From the NCBI RefSeq assembly GCF_022549215.1, contig NZ_JAKZFC010000001.1:310001-374000 (forward strand): a DNA stretch of 64,000 bases, written 5' to 3'. Positions 46,004 through 55,800 of the stretch are shown here, piece by piece. The notes under the pieces were generated by a model. The model made no database searches. It was not told the origin of the DNA and saw only the letters and a program-made list of their open reading frames with translations. Both the position numbers and the translations under genes were made by a program. This DNA comes from Solibacillus palustris. Its GTDB lineage: Bacteria > Bacillota > Bacilli > Bacillales_A > Planococcaceae. The first letter of the stretch is position 1. Every line of letters begins with the position of its first letter.

Positions 46004-48754
46004 TTATTTAAATGTTGCTGTATCGAGGGTAAGTAAATTCATGAGCTCCTGATCATCGAGCTCAGTAAGCCATTTACTGGATTGAATCAATTCCTCTGAC
46101 AGCGCAGACTTCATCGTGATCATTTTATCGATTTTTTCCTCAACTGTTCCAATTGTCACAAATTTATGCACTTGTACAAATTGTGTTTGGCCGATACGAT
46201 AGGCACGGTCTGTTGCTTGGTTTTCAACGGCCGGATTCCACCAACGATCGGCATGTAGTACATGTGTAGCCGCTGTTAAGTTAAGCCCCGTACCACCAGC
46301 CTTCAGTGACAGTAAAAATACTGGGAATTCCCTCGCTTGAAAGGCCTCTACTAAATGGTCACGTTGAGCTTTTGAGGTACTACCTGTTAAAAACGGTGCA
46401 TCGACATTGTAAAGCTCTTGTAGACAATGTTGGATTAAATTTCCCATACCGATATATTGCGTAAAAATTAAGCATTGTTCACCACTATCAATTATTTCCT
46501 TCGTCATTTCAATTATGCGTTTAAGCTTCACCGAACGATTCATCATCGTTTGTGCTTCATCAAAAGGTTCTTTTAAATAAAGGGCAGGGTGATTACATAA
46601 TTGTTTAAGCTTTCCGAGCATTTTTAAGATGCGACCTTTTTTCTCAAAGCCCGCTAATTGTTCTAAACTTGCAAGCGTATCTTGAATATAGCCTTCATAT
46701 AGCGCGGCTTGCTCTGTTGTTAATGCACAGAACTCATGAGATTCTTGTTTGTCAGGTAAATTTAATTGAAGCTCTGGATCTCGTTTAGAGCGACGTAGTA
46801 AAAACGGACTAATTTTTGTACGTAATATACGTTTATGTGATTCCGATTCGTCGCGTTCAATCGGGATAATATATTGTTCCGAAAACTTACTGAAGCTACC
46901 TAAATAACCCTTATGGATAAAGTCAAAAATAGCCCATAATTCAGAGAGGCGATTTTCAACAGGAGTGCCGGTTAATGCAATATGATGTGTCCCACTCAGT
47001 TTACGAATGGCACGGGATTGCATCGTTTGCATATTTTTGATATTTTGAGCTTCATCAAGCGCAATCGTCGACCAATGAAGGAGCTTTAAATCATCTGCGT
47101 CTTGAGTCACTGTACCATAAGTCGATAAAATTACATGCGGACGCTGCGTTAGTACATAGCTTGTTAAACCGTCACCTTTCAAACGGCGAGGACCGTAATG
47201 CGTATACACTTCTAAGTCTGGTGCGAATCGCGTTAATTCCTTCTGCCAGTTCCCAACAACAGAAGTCGGACAGACGATTAATGTAGGCTCCTGTACTTGC
47301 AAAGTTTGAACCGTGTGTAAAATATACGTAATTAACTGAATGGTTTTTCCTAGACCCATATCGTCAGCAAGACAAGCGCCGAACTTTTGCTCACGCATAA
47401 ACGTTAACCATTCAAATCCCTCTTGCTGATATGGACGTAGCTCGGCGTGTAGCTTAGATGGCACTACGATTGGAGGTAAGCCCTTTTTATGTTGAAGCTG
47501 TTCGATATATGCGGCGAGTGATTGCTGCATTTCAAAGGCAAATAGCGGATCATCGCGCTCTGCATCATCATCTTCTTCATCAAGTGGTGCGGTTAACGTT
47601 TCTGGTAGCTCACGGAATAATAAATCCTTTACGGTCCAATTTTCTTCTTCCGCTTGCTCCATTAGTTCTTTCATTTCAGTAAGCCACTGCTCATCGATGC
47701 GGAACCATTCATTACCGATACGTACGAATTCACGTTTTTCGTCAACTAAACGTTTGAATTGCTCGGCAGAAACTTCTTCACCATTCATCGAGAATTGCCA
47801 CTTAAATGTTAAAATATCATCAAGTCCAGCGACACTACGCGTAGATTGGTTACCTGCGCTTACGCGAACCCGAAGTTTTGACTGCTTTAATTCTTTTAAC
47901 CATGCAGGCAAAATAACTTCAAACCCAATTGCCTGAAGCTTCGCTAAATCATGGCGTAAAAATTCGCGTACAGCTGCATCTGCTAGTGTTAAACGAATAA
48001 ATTGAGAAGGTTCCAAATCGATTTGCAATAACTCTAACACTTGCTGCTGCGTATTTTCAATCTGTGATGCAATAGGTTCCCATTTTTTCGGTAAGGCATC
48101 ATTGATTGGTAGTTGTCGTTTTGTAGCAGCAGGTGTCCAATGCTTAGCGGAAGAAGGACTTATTAAAACGGTTTCTAATAGCCAGTTTTCTTCATTTTCC
48201 TCTGGCTCACTTAAACGTAGCGCCATTTTTACGCCATCAAAAGTATGTGTTCCTTGCAGTGGCCAACCTCCGTTTAAAAAGTATGGAATTAGCGTAAGAG
48301 AATCTTCTTTTGACAGCCCTGCATTTGCGAGCTTTTGTTCCATTGCGTGCTGCAATAATTCCTGCTCAAAGTGAAAGCCATCTTCCGTAAGTGTTGCATG
48401 CTGCCATAGCTTTGGATCGGACCATAAAGGGAGTATCGTTTGTAGGTCACTAAACAGCTGAGTGGTTTCGCTATTTAGCGCCGAAAAATCTATAAATGGA
48501 TGACGGTAGCGAGGGGATAATACATCAAGTAAATCCGCTGCATCTATAAGTAAGTCACGTTCTTCTAAAGACGTGTTTAACCCATATAAATTTTGCTCAA
48601 ATTTAAAAAACAATGTCGGTACCCAGCTTGTGGTTGGCAAAATTAAATCGTCCTTATTGTACGCAGTCATACGAAAAAGTCCCGGACGTACTGTGGCAAG
48701 CTTGATGCGCATTGTTTGTAAAAATGGCAGTTTTGTATTGAGTAAAGTTTGCAT
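46004..48754 (-). CDS. ywqA: SNF2-family helicase (YwqA-like)
   Basis: 916 residues. The first 430 or so form a family-specific N-terminal region; the rest is a SWI2/SNF2 double RecA motor with Walker A DDMGLGKT (about residue 460), Walker B ALDEAQ (about 565) and motif VI TDRAYRIGQ (about 850). Bacterial SNF2 proteins move along double-stranded DNA and remodel bound proteins; the target here is unknown. Lies just downstream of the SWIM-protein gene, as ywqA follows ywqB in B. subtilis. The Shine-Dalgarno AGGAGGTG is separated from the ATG by a hairpin. Confidence 0.93.
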   Translation of the reverse strand: MQTLLNTKLPFLQTMRIKLATVRPGLFRMTAYNKDDLILPTTSWVPTLFFKFEQNLYGLNTSLEERDLLIDAADLLDVLSPRYRHPFIDFSALNSETTQLFSDLQTILPLWSDPKLWQHATLTEDGFHFEQELLQHAMEQKLANAGLSKEDSLTLIPYFLNGGWPLQGTHTFDGVKMALRLSEPEENEENWLLETVLISPSSAKHWTPAATKRQLPINDALPKKWEPIASQIENTQQQVLELLQIDLEPSQFIRLTLADAAVREFLRHDLAKLQAIGFEVILPAWLKELKQSKLRVRVSAGNQSTRSVAGLDDILTFKWQFSMNGEEVSAEQFKRLVDEKREFVRIGNEWFRIDEQWLTEMKELMEQAEEENWTVKDLLFRELPETLTAPLDEEDDDAERDDPLFAFEMQQSLAAYIEQLQHKKGLPPIVVPSKLHAELRPYQQEGFEWLTFMREQKFGACLADDMGLGKTIQLITYILHTVQTLQVQEPTLIVCPTSVVGNWQKELTRFAPDLEVYTHYGPRRLKGDGLTSYVLTQRPHVILSTYGTVTQDADDLKLLHWSTIALDEAQNIKNMQTMQSRAIRKLSGTHHIALTGTPVENRLSELWAIFDFIHKGYLGSFSKFSEQYIIPIERDESESHKRILRTKISPFLLRRSKRDPELQLNLPDKQESHEFCALTTEQAALYEGYIQDTLASLEQLAGFEKKGRILKMLGKLKQLCNHPALYLKEPFDEAQTMMNRSVKLKRIIEMTKEIIDSGEQCLIFTQYIGMGNLIQHCLQELYNVDAPFLTGSTSKAQRDHLVEAFQAREFPVFLLSLKAGGTGLNLTAATHVLHADRWWNPAVENQATDRAYRIGQTQFVQVHKFVTIGTVEEKIDKMITMKSALSEELIQSSKWLTELDDQELMNLLTLDTATFK

Positions 48755-48792
48755 AGCTAGCTTGCGTTACGCAAGTTCACCTCCTAATGACA
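48752..48792 (-). promoter_or_regulatory. ywqA translation start with hairpin between SD and ATG
   Basis: Reading the minus strand: AGGAGGTGAA, then CTTGCG-TAA-CGCAAG, then CTAGCT and ATG. Folded, the 15-base hairpin brings the perfect Shine-Dalgarno to a normal distance from the ATG; unfolded, it is about 25 bases away. A TTG inside the hairpin opens a 5-codon minigene ending TAG, 2 bases before the ATG. Confidence 0.6.
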
Positions 48793-48801
48793 ACATACAT
48801 A

Positions 48802-50376
48802 TTATGAAGCAATTAAATTGCTTTTTATGATTTCTTCTTGTAGTGCACGTAGACGCTTAAACTGCTGTTGCACGGCATCTATATAGTTTTCAAAATAGTC
48901 GAGCTTTCCTGCTTTTTTAGCCGCAGATTTCATTGATCGCCAAATACGGACAGCCTGTTTATAATTTTGACGAGATTTTTGGTTAATTTCATCCATCGCA
49001 TAAAAATGATAAAGCGGTAATGCGGCTTCTGGGGCATGGGCAACGACTTCCTTTAAGCCACTTTGCTCTAGATAAGCAATGGAAGTAGGGTAGAGCTGAT
49101 GCAATGCGACCCATTCATTATAACGCGCATGACGTAGTAAATAATCAGAAAACGCCTCGATTCCAAATTTACCGAATGCTGCATACAGTGTAAGTTCCTC
49201 GGCTTCTGTTAAGTCAATTTGCTCATACAGTACATCAAGTTTACGTGTGTATTTTTGACGACGAATAGGTATTAACTGTTCTTGAATAAAGGTTTGTAAA
49301 AAAGGAAGCGCTTTTTTCAAAATCAGTGTCGCTTCAGCAAGATAGCCTTTTTCAAGACTTTGCTGCGCAACATCAATAAAGCTTTCTACATTTTCTAATG
49401 ACATCTCTTGTATTATTCGTTCTAGCGGCGTCATCGTGCGTAATAAAATATAGAACAGCGCTTTCACTACGTTTAAATCGATATCGATTGGAGCGTTTGT
49501 TTTTTCTAAAACGGAAAGCTCCGCTGTTAAGCGCTTTTTCTCTGTGAATAGCTTCGTCCAAAATTGTAAGTATAGTGCAAGACGAAAATGCGTAGCCCCT
49601 TTTTCGAGCAGTAAAATATCGCGTGTTATTAGCTGTAGTGCATCAAAAAATGGTTCGGCTGCGAATAATTTCGTGGTTCTACTAATGATATCAATTGCAC
49701 GTTCCATACGAATGAACGCATTTTCTAAGTAATAGTTGAAGTAATTATTGTCCATTGACATACCCGTTTTCACAGCATGCTGTAATAGGCGCTTCATTAA
49801 CGCAATTTCCATATACAAATCAAATAAATGCTGCCACTCTTGTTCAAATGGTCGCTGGCGTTGTAATTTTAAACGGGCATTTTCAAGAAGCGAAGAAATT
49901 AAAAAGCTATCGATAGGTCGCTGCTCTTTAAAGGTATAGTTCAGCACTTCATCGGCCATACGCTGCCAGCTTTCAGGACTTCGCTCAGAGGCGAGGGTAC
50001 TCAACTGCACTGTTTTTTTCGCGCGCCAACTTGTTAGCCAATCTTGCAACGAAATGAAATATTGTGAAAGCTTAAAAATAACTGCTAGCTGATGTCGACA
50101 TAGCTTTTTTTGAGGGCATGTACAGCTAATTTGCTTCTGTGTAAAAGATATGGTTACGTCGGTTGTGCGAACATCTTGGATTTGGCACACCAAAATTTGT
50201 GTAAACGCTGAGTAATTACGTAGCTTGATCGCTTGATTACGCACGGAAAACATCGCACGCGTGACAAGTTCTGCATCCTCATTTGCAGAGGGATGGAGCT
50301 GCTCTTCGAAGCGCTGTAATGTTTTTTCAATAAAATCTTTATGTGAATGAGCAACATCAGAAAAACTGGAACTCAC
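48802..50376 (-). CDS. ywqB: SWIM zinc-finger protein (YwqB-like)
   Basis: 524 residues from GTG at 50376, set by AGGAGG 9 bases ahead. The SWIM motif, CTCPQKKLCRH near residue 84, binds zinc. The remainder is helical and lysine/arginine-rich. SWIM domains mediate DNA or protein binding, and this gene is commonly paired with a SNF2 helicase gene, so it may be the partner or loader of YwqA. The stop lies 47 bases before ywqA. Confidence 0.88.
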   Translation of the reverse strand: MSSSFSDVAHSHKDFIEKTLQRFEEQLHPSANEDAELVTRAMFSVRNQAIKLRNYSAFTQILVCQIQDVRTTDVTISFTQKQISCTCPQKKLCRHQLAVIFKLSQYFISLQDWLTSWRAKKTVQLSTLASERSPESWQRMADEVLNYTFKEQRPIDSFLISSLLENARLKLQRQRPFEQEWQHLFDLYMEIALMKRLLQHAVKTGMSMDNNYFNYYLENAFIRMERAIDIISRTTKLFAAEPFFDALQLITRDILLLEKGATHFRLALYLQFWTKLFTEKKRLTAELSVLEKTNAPIDIDLNVVKALFYILLRTMTPLERIIQEMSLENVESFIDVAQQSLEKGYLAEATLILKKALPFLQTFIQEQLIPIRRQKYTRKLDVLYEQIDLTEAEELTLYAAFGKFGIEAFSDYLLRHARYNEWVALHQLYPTSIAYLEQSGLKEVVAHAPEAALPLYHFYAMDEINQKSRQNYKQAVRIWRSMKSAAKKAGKLDYFENYIDAVQQQFKRLRALQEEIIKSNLIAS

Positions 50377-50538
50377 AATAGACGTCCTCCTATCTAAAAA
50401 AGTCGTTCCTTTCATTATAATATGAATTCCAACAAAGTGAAACTTTGCTCGATTGGGGTTTTCCTCATTCCCTTCAGAGCAATAGCCTTCACTAGTCAGG
50501 CATTTGTAAAGCTTTTAAGGGCTACGACATGTCGGCTT

Positions 50539-50665
50539 TGCGAGAATACGTGCGAATTTTGTGCCGGTATGTGCGGATTCACAAGGGATATTTGCGAATT
50601 TCGGAATTTTTTTGCGAAATCATAATGGAAATGAGCTAATTTTAAAATATACTTGCGAATACCCA
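50539..50665. repeat. Degenerate tandem repeat, about 21-base period
   Basis: TGCGAATT-like units begin at 50551, 50572, 50593, 50613 and 50654, with a decayed unit near 50634. A related unit is at 50539. The spacing of 20-21 bases is two helical turns. The rest of the 50416-50975 gap has no gene I can support. Confidence 0.5.
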
Positions 50666-50975
50666 GTAAATACCTGCTTTTCCGACAAAAATGTAAATGT
50701 ACAAACGCTCGCAACTCAATTTGCATTCACTTAATAATGAAAAATGGCTCCATCACAATTTATAGGGATGGAATGTACATTTTTACCATGTACATTAATT
50801 GGAAGTTTGAAACGTTGAAAGTATGGGGATACTAAATGCAAATAAAAAATTTATCGAATTTTCAAAAATATTTAATTCCGTATTGTTAAATTTATTGAAT
50901 AAAAACCTTGAAATAAGGTCTTTTGGTTGTGATAAAAACGAATGGGAACAAAACGACATCCAAGGAGGAATTCAT

Positions 50976-51458
50976 ATGATTCAAGTTCAATTTATGAAAC
51001 CATTTTATACAAAATTAAATGGTTCAAAACTACGCTTAGTATTTGCCTATCAATACTTTTCAATTACAAAGGACGATGAGATTTTTCATTTCATTCCAAT
51101 TGAAGGCAAAGAAATGATTGTGGATTTAAATACGTTGCAAGTTGAAAATTTATCAGAAGTATTTGTCTTCCAGCGTGGGAACCGTTTCGTGCGACTTCCG
51201 CTTTATCAACTACTATTAGTATCCAACGTACACGATCATTTAATGCCGATTATCGAAAACGTATCGACACATGTGAAGCCATCACAAGCTGAGGTGCTAT
51301 ATAAATTTGATGAGGAAGTAGAAGGGATTGTGCGCGTATTAGAAGAGGAAAACTTATCTCGCTTAATCGACAATGCACTTGAAGCGCGTAACGAAGCATT
51401 GTTTCATACCTTAATGGCAAAGAAGGCAAAATTGACTGGAGGCTTCGCCGCATCATGA
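50976..51458 (+). CDS. IDEAL-domain protein
   Basis: 160 residues from ATG 50976, chosen because CAAGGAGG lies 9 bases ahead; the frame is open further upstream but without a start signal. The last third contains the IDEAL motif region, LSRLIDNALEARNEALFHTL, a short helix found at the C-terminus of several Bacilli proteins of unknown function. The front two thirds look like a compact beta-rich domain. It has its own terminator. Confidence 0.8.
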   Translation: MIQVQFMKPFYTKLNGSKLRLVFAYQYFSITKDDEIFHFIPIEGKEMIVDLNTLQVENLSEVFVFQRGNRFVRLPLYQLLLVSNVHDHLMPIIENVSTHVKPSQAEVLYKFDEEVEGIVRVLEEENLSRLIDNALEARNEALFHTLMAKKAKLTGGFAAS

Positions 51459-51480
51459 TTGTCAATAAGCTTAATTAGCG

Positions 51481-51518
51481 CCCACTGACGTATAAATTAT
51501 ACGCCAGTGGGTTTTTTT
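51481..51518 (+). terminator. Terminator of the IDEAL-domain gene
   Basis: CCCACTG-A-CGTATA and TATACG-C-CAGTGGG form a long stem with one internal mismatch, followed by T7. Confidence 0.85.
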
Positions 51519-51523
51519 AAAGT

Positions 51524-51702
51524 GTCTAGGCTAAAGCGCCAGCCCCTCGCACCATTAGATCCCTCCTGCATAAGTGGTAGATCGCTTACTTTTGCGTCGG
51601 GCTATCCAATGTCTGAGACTCACACGATGTGAGTCATTGGGGGCATGCCACATGGATGTGGTGTTTTGCCCCCTATGGGCTGGAAGGGCGCTTTAGCACT
51701 TT
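51524..51702. repeat. Intergenic repeat with inverted ends
   Basis: GCTAAAGCGCC near 51530 is matched by GGCGCTTTAGC near 51697, and AGCCC by GGGCT just inside them. The interior contains TCACACGATGTGA and CCACATGGATGTGG. The ends and the known look of such elements in related genera suggest a miniature, MITE-like or structured-RNA repeat. No coding content. Confidence 0.55.
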
Positions 51703-51713
51703 TCTGATTACAC

Positions 51714-51761
51714 AAAAAAGTCCCATGAAGCTTTTCCTCAAAAATGAAAAGCTCATGGGAC
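51714..51761 (-). terminator. csaB terminator
   Basis: GTCCCATGA plus AGCTTTTC pair with GAAAAGCT plus TCATGGGAC; the T run lies on the minus strand. Confidence 0.8.
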
Positions 51762-51769
51762 AAAAGAAA

Positions 51770-52849
51770 TTATTTACCTGTAAATAAATCCATCGCTAAT
51801 TGCGCGGTATGTTGTGCTTGTTCATGTAATACGACAATTTGCGCGCGTAACGAAGCTTCGATTGATTCGCGTTCTGCTAGCATGTGTTGTGCTTGTTTGA
51901 ACAAGTCTTTACCAGTCCAATCATCTTTTTCAACATGTCCGATCGTTGGTTGGTTTGCGATATCGGCAAAGGCATCGATTTTTGGGTCATATGAAATTGC
52001 AATAAATGGTGTTGTTTGAATCGCGGCAAAAATTAAAGAATGCAGGCGCATCCCGATTAATAAATCCGCGTTGCCAATAACCGCAATTTTTTCTTCGATG
52101 GATAAGTTACCCGGTGCGACTAAGCTTTGTTCAGCCATCATTTGTGAAAGTTGAAATGAAGCTTTTTCATCATGTTCATCATGCATCGGAATAAAGACAA
52201 TTCGCTGACCCGCTTGTGCGAGTAATGATAAGCTATCGACAATTTTTTGTTTGAAGTCCACGTCAGATGGCCAATCACGTACACTTACCGCAATATAGCC
52301 ACCTTCGAATGTTTGATAGTCTAACCAGCTGCTTTTGAACTCAGTAGCATTCAATCCAATAACAGGATCAGGTACAATCGACATGGGCTTGTTTACACCG
52401 ATATCGATTAATAACTGACGAGATGCTTCATCACGCAGGGTAATTTGGTTGACCTTGTTTAGTGTAAATTTCGTCATCCACTTGCTAAATGCATGATTGA
52501 TTGGGCCCATCCCTTGTGCATAGACGAAGACAGGCTTTTTATGAAACTTTGCGATCTGCATAATTGCGCAGTAGTAAGGAATGGTTTTCATGCCTGTTTG
52601 GTCCTGTAGTAAACTACCCCCACCACTAATTAAGCCATCAGCACGCTTTAATACAGCAGAAATTTCTTTTAGTTTCCAACGATTCACCGCTTGGACACCG
52701 TAAGTAGTAGCTGTGTGCTCTGGGTTATTCGATAGCACCGTTAATTCAACAGCAGGCTCTAACTTGCGTAGGGAAGTGATGATGGATAACAAAATCGCTT
52801 CATCGCCTACATTATCAAAGCCGAAATAGCCAGAAAGAACGATATGCAT
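51770..52849 (-). CDS. csaB: Polysaccharide pyruvyl transferase CsaB
   Basis: Adds ketal pyruvate to the secondary cell wall polymer; pyruvylated polymer is the ligand of SLH domains. 359 residues from ATG 52849, which shares one base with the stop of the upstream gene (TAATG) and has GAGGTG ahead. Family motifs: LSGYFGFDNVGDEA, SGGGSLLQD, VYAQGMGPI, and GMRLHSLIFA. Next to an S-layer locus, its role in S-layer anchoring is very likely. Confidence 0.94.
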   Translation of the reverse strand: MHIVLSGYFGFDNVGDEAILLSIITSLRKLEPAVELTVLSNNPEHTATTYGVQAVNRWKLKEISAVLKRADGLISGGGSLLQDQTGMKTIPYYCAIMQIAKFHKKPVFVYAQGMGPINHAFSKWMTKFTLNKVNQITLRDEASRQLLIDIGVNKPMSIVPDPVIGLNATEFKSSWLDYQTFEGGYIAVSVRDWPSDVDFKQKIVDSLSLLAQAGQRIVFIPMHDEHDEKASFQLSQMMAEQSLVAPGNLSIEEKIAVIGNADLLIGMRLHSLIFAAIQTTPFIAISYDPKIDAFADIANQPTIGHVEKDDWTGKDLFKQAQHMLAERESIEASLRAQIVVLHEQAQHTAQLAMDLFTGK

Positions 52850-55800
52850 TATGACCACCTCGCGATTGCTTTTTTCACTAATTTAGCTAAAACAATATAA
52901 ATCCCGATAAATACTAACCCAATAACAAAGCCAAACACAACACTATAAAACGTACGTAATAACGAAACATCTAACGGAATGTGTAAGTGTGTAAAAGTAT
53001 TCATAATCGATAAGAAACCAATTACACCAGGAACTAATAAAATGCTACCAAGCTTACGGTTAATACCCATTACATAAAGCGCTAATACAAAGAATGGGAA
53101 GCCAATTAAAAATTCCTTCGTACGTGGACGAACATACAGTGTATTTTCTAGCCATTGACGAAGAGCCAGCTCAAGCGCACTTGCTGTACCAGAGTTACCA
53201 GTACGCGTAATGTAAAACACACCCACTGCCGCAATTACAACGAATAATAGAAGATGCCAGTAGCGAACTTCCATGTTCACAAGCTTTACTGTACGAGTAA
53301 GCGCATGCTTGGAGCCATTTTCGAAAATATTGTACATTTGCATAATGACAAGAACAATAACACCTGCAATCGGAATGACATAAACGAGCTTAACGCCACG
53401 GAACGCTTCAATACCTGTTAAGAAAGGATTGCCGTTTAGTAAACCAACAACGATCGCAATACCTATCGCACTAATCGCAATAGCTTTTACATATTGTACG
53501 AGGATGTTACCGATTTTACGCGAACCTTTTGCCGTAGACATTACTGCATAAATAGGTGTTAATACAGCGATAATTAACGCAAAGACTTGAATAAATAGTA
53601 AGCGATCTAATAAGAAATACGCCACTGCCAGTAAAATCATCCCCACTGTAGCGACTAAACGTAGCGGATGGCATTTAATAATACTAAACATCATGTACGT
53701 AAATAATACACCTGCCAGTAAAATGAATGCCGTAGACCAAGATGGAATCGTTACTTTATCTAATGTAGTCGGCTTGCCTAAAGTGAATGATGAAGGCACG
53801 GCTGATTGAATATCTGTTAAGTAATCCGTTGCTAATTCTAGATTTTCTTCAACATCGCCCTTTGTTTTCAAATGGTAGAAAATCGATTTAATATTACGCT
53901 CTTTAATCGCACGCACGGTACGCTCAACCATTACTTGGTTTGTTAGAGTTGGCTGACGATTAATATCGATACTGTGCAGTCGCACAATGTCGTAATCTGT
54001 TTGACGAGCAATCGCTTGCTCACCTTTTAGTGGGCCACCTTCGATTAAGTAGAAGAAATAGCCCGCTTCTTCTAATCTGTCTACAAATTTCGGTTGAGAT
54101 GTTTGTCCAAATCCGATTGTTTCTTCACCCATACCAAGTAAACCAGATGTAGACTCATTTTTCATCTCTACTAATTGCGATACAATTTTGCCGTTTACTT
54201 CATCCGTTTCGGCATTTGTTGCGCGGAAAACATGTAGTAAATTATGCTGTTCAATCGTTTGTAGTGCTTGTTCATCATAGCCAATCGGTGTATCTAAATC
54301 ATAAAACTCATCTGAGCTTGCTAAGAAGTAGAATGATTCATCGCCAATTTTTGTACTTTCAACGTCGATTGTGTTCGTAATCAGCTTTTGGTAATGTTCG
54401 TTTTCAGGAATAGAAATATAGAAGCCTGTCTTTTTCACATCTACTTCATCACGATAAGGTGTGAAGCGTAACATAGAAGCTAACTCATTTTCTTCAAAAA
54501 TAGTCAGTACATTTTGATTTTGTAAATCTTTTAAGCTCAGTGGACTTAAGCTAACTGTTGTTAAACCAGCATCCTTCAACTCTGATAAAATATCGTCTAC
54601 AGATAGCTCACTTTCCATCGATAGCGTTAAAATTTCCTCATATGGAATAATTACTTCATAATTATGACTGTTTTGCTCGGCATTCCAGCGATTTATAAAG
54701 CCAATGGAGCCAGCCAGCAATAAAATAAGAATGGCTGCCCATAGCCATGTACGTTTATTCTTCATAGTAGTACGATTGCCCCCGTTTCTTTCTTTAAGTT
54801 GTAGTTTTTTCCCAAGGACAGGGATTCGTTTCAAATCTTCTGGATGAATGGCACGAAGCACCCAAAGTAGCGCAAAGTACACAACGCCGCCAATCGCAAT
54901 CGCGACGAACACATAGCCAAGCGCAAGCATACGCCCAAAGTTTGCTACGTCGAACCACAAAGTAGGGAGCCCAACGATGACTGCCATTATAATAGAAGAA
55001 ATAATGATTTTTAATATTGTGGCATTGAAAGCCGAGAATGGAATTTTACGTAAAATAAACAGTGTGTTCACAATAAATACAACAGCATACACTATTAAAG
55101 TTGACCACGCGGCACCTTCTAAGCCATATTGCTGAATAAGCACGATGTTAAGTACGATTTTTAACGCAACACCTACCAAGATTATATAGGCGGCAAGCTT
55201 TGCTTTGTTCATGCCTTGTAAAATCCCCGTACTTACAAGTGTTAATGAGGTAAATACCGCACTCGCATTAATAATAGCAAGCATCGAGCTACCTTCAATA
55301 TTTGTATAGAGTGCTAAGTTTAATGGTAACGTTAATGCCAGTAAGCCCATCGCAGCAGGCCATGTAATTAAATGCGTCATTCGGTAAGTTTGCTCGATTA
55401 CAGAACGTGTACCAGCTACATCATTTTGCGCGAGCTTTTTTGTAATGAGTGGCACAAGCGGTAAAATAATTGACGACGCAAATACCGTAGTAATTTGAAC
55501 TAACGTAGCACCACGACCATATAGTCCGTATAAGTAGTTAATTTCTTGCTGTGTGGTAATACCGATTTGTTTTAATGAATATGTAGCAGTAAACGAATCA
55601 ACAAAGTTAAACAATGCCATTGTTACCGAACCTATCGCAATCGGAATCGAAATTTTTAAAATCGTGCCACTCCATGTTGAGAAGTCGCTTGATTGATATT
55701 TTTCATCTGAAGTTACTTTTACATTAGACCGCTGATATCTTAGACGCAGATAGATTAATGAAGCAAGTGCCCCAAGTACAGAGCCGATCATTACACCACC

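Noticed and set aside
50422-50625. A 67-codon cysteine-rich reading frame over the 21-base repeat
   Set aside because: Its apparent cysteine motif comes from the DNA repeat itself; no ribosome binding site, and the opposite strand is equally open.
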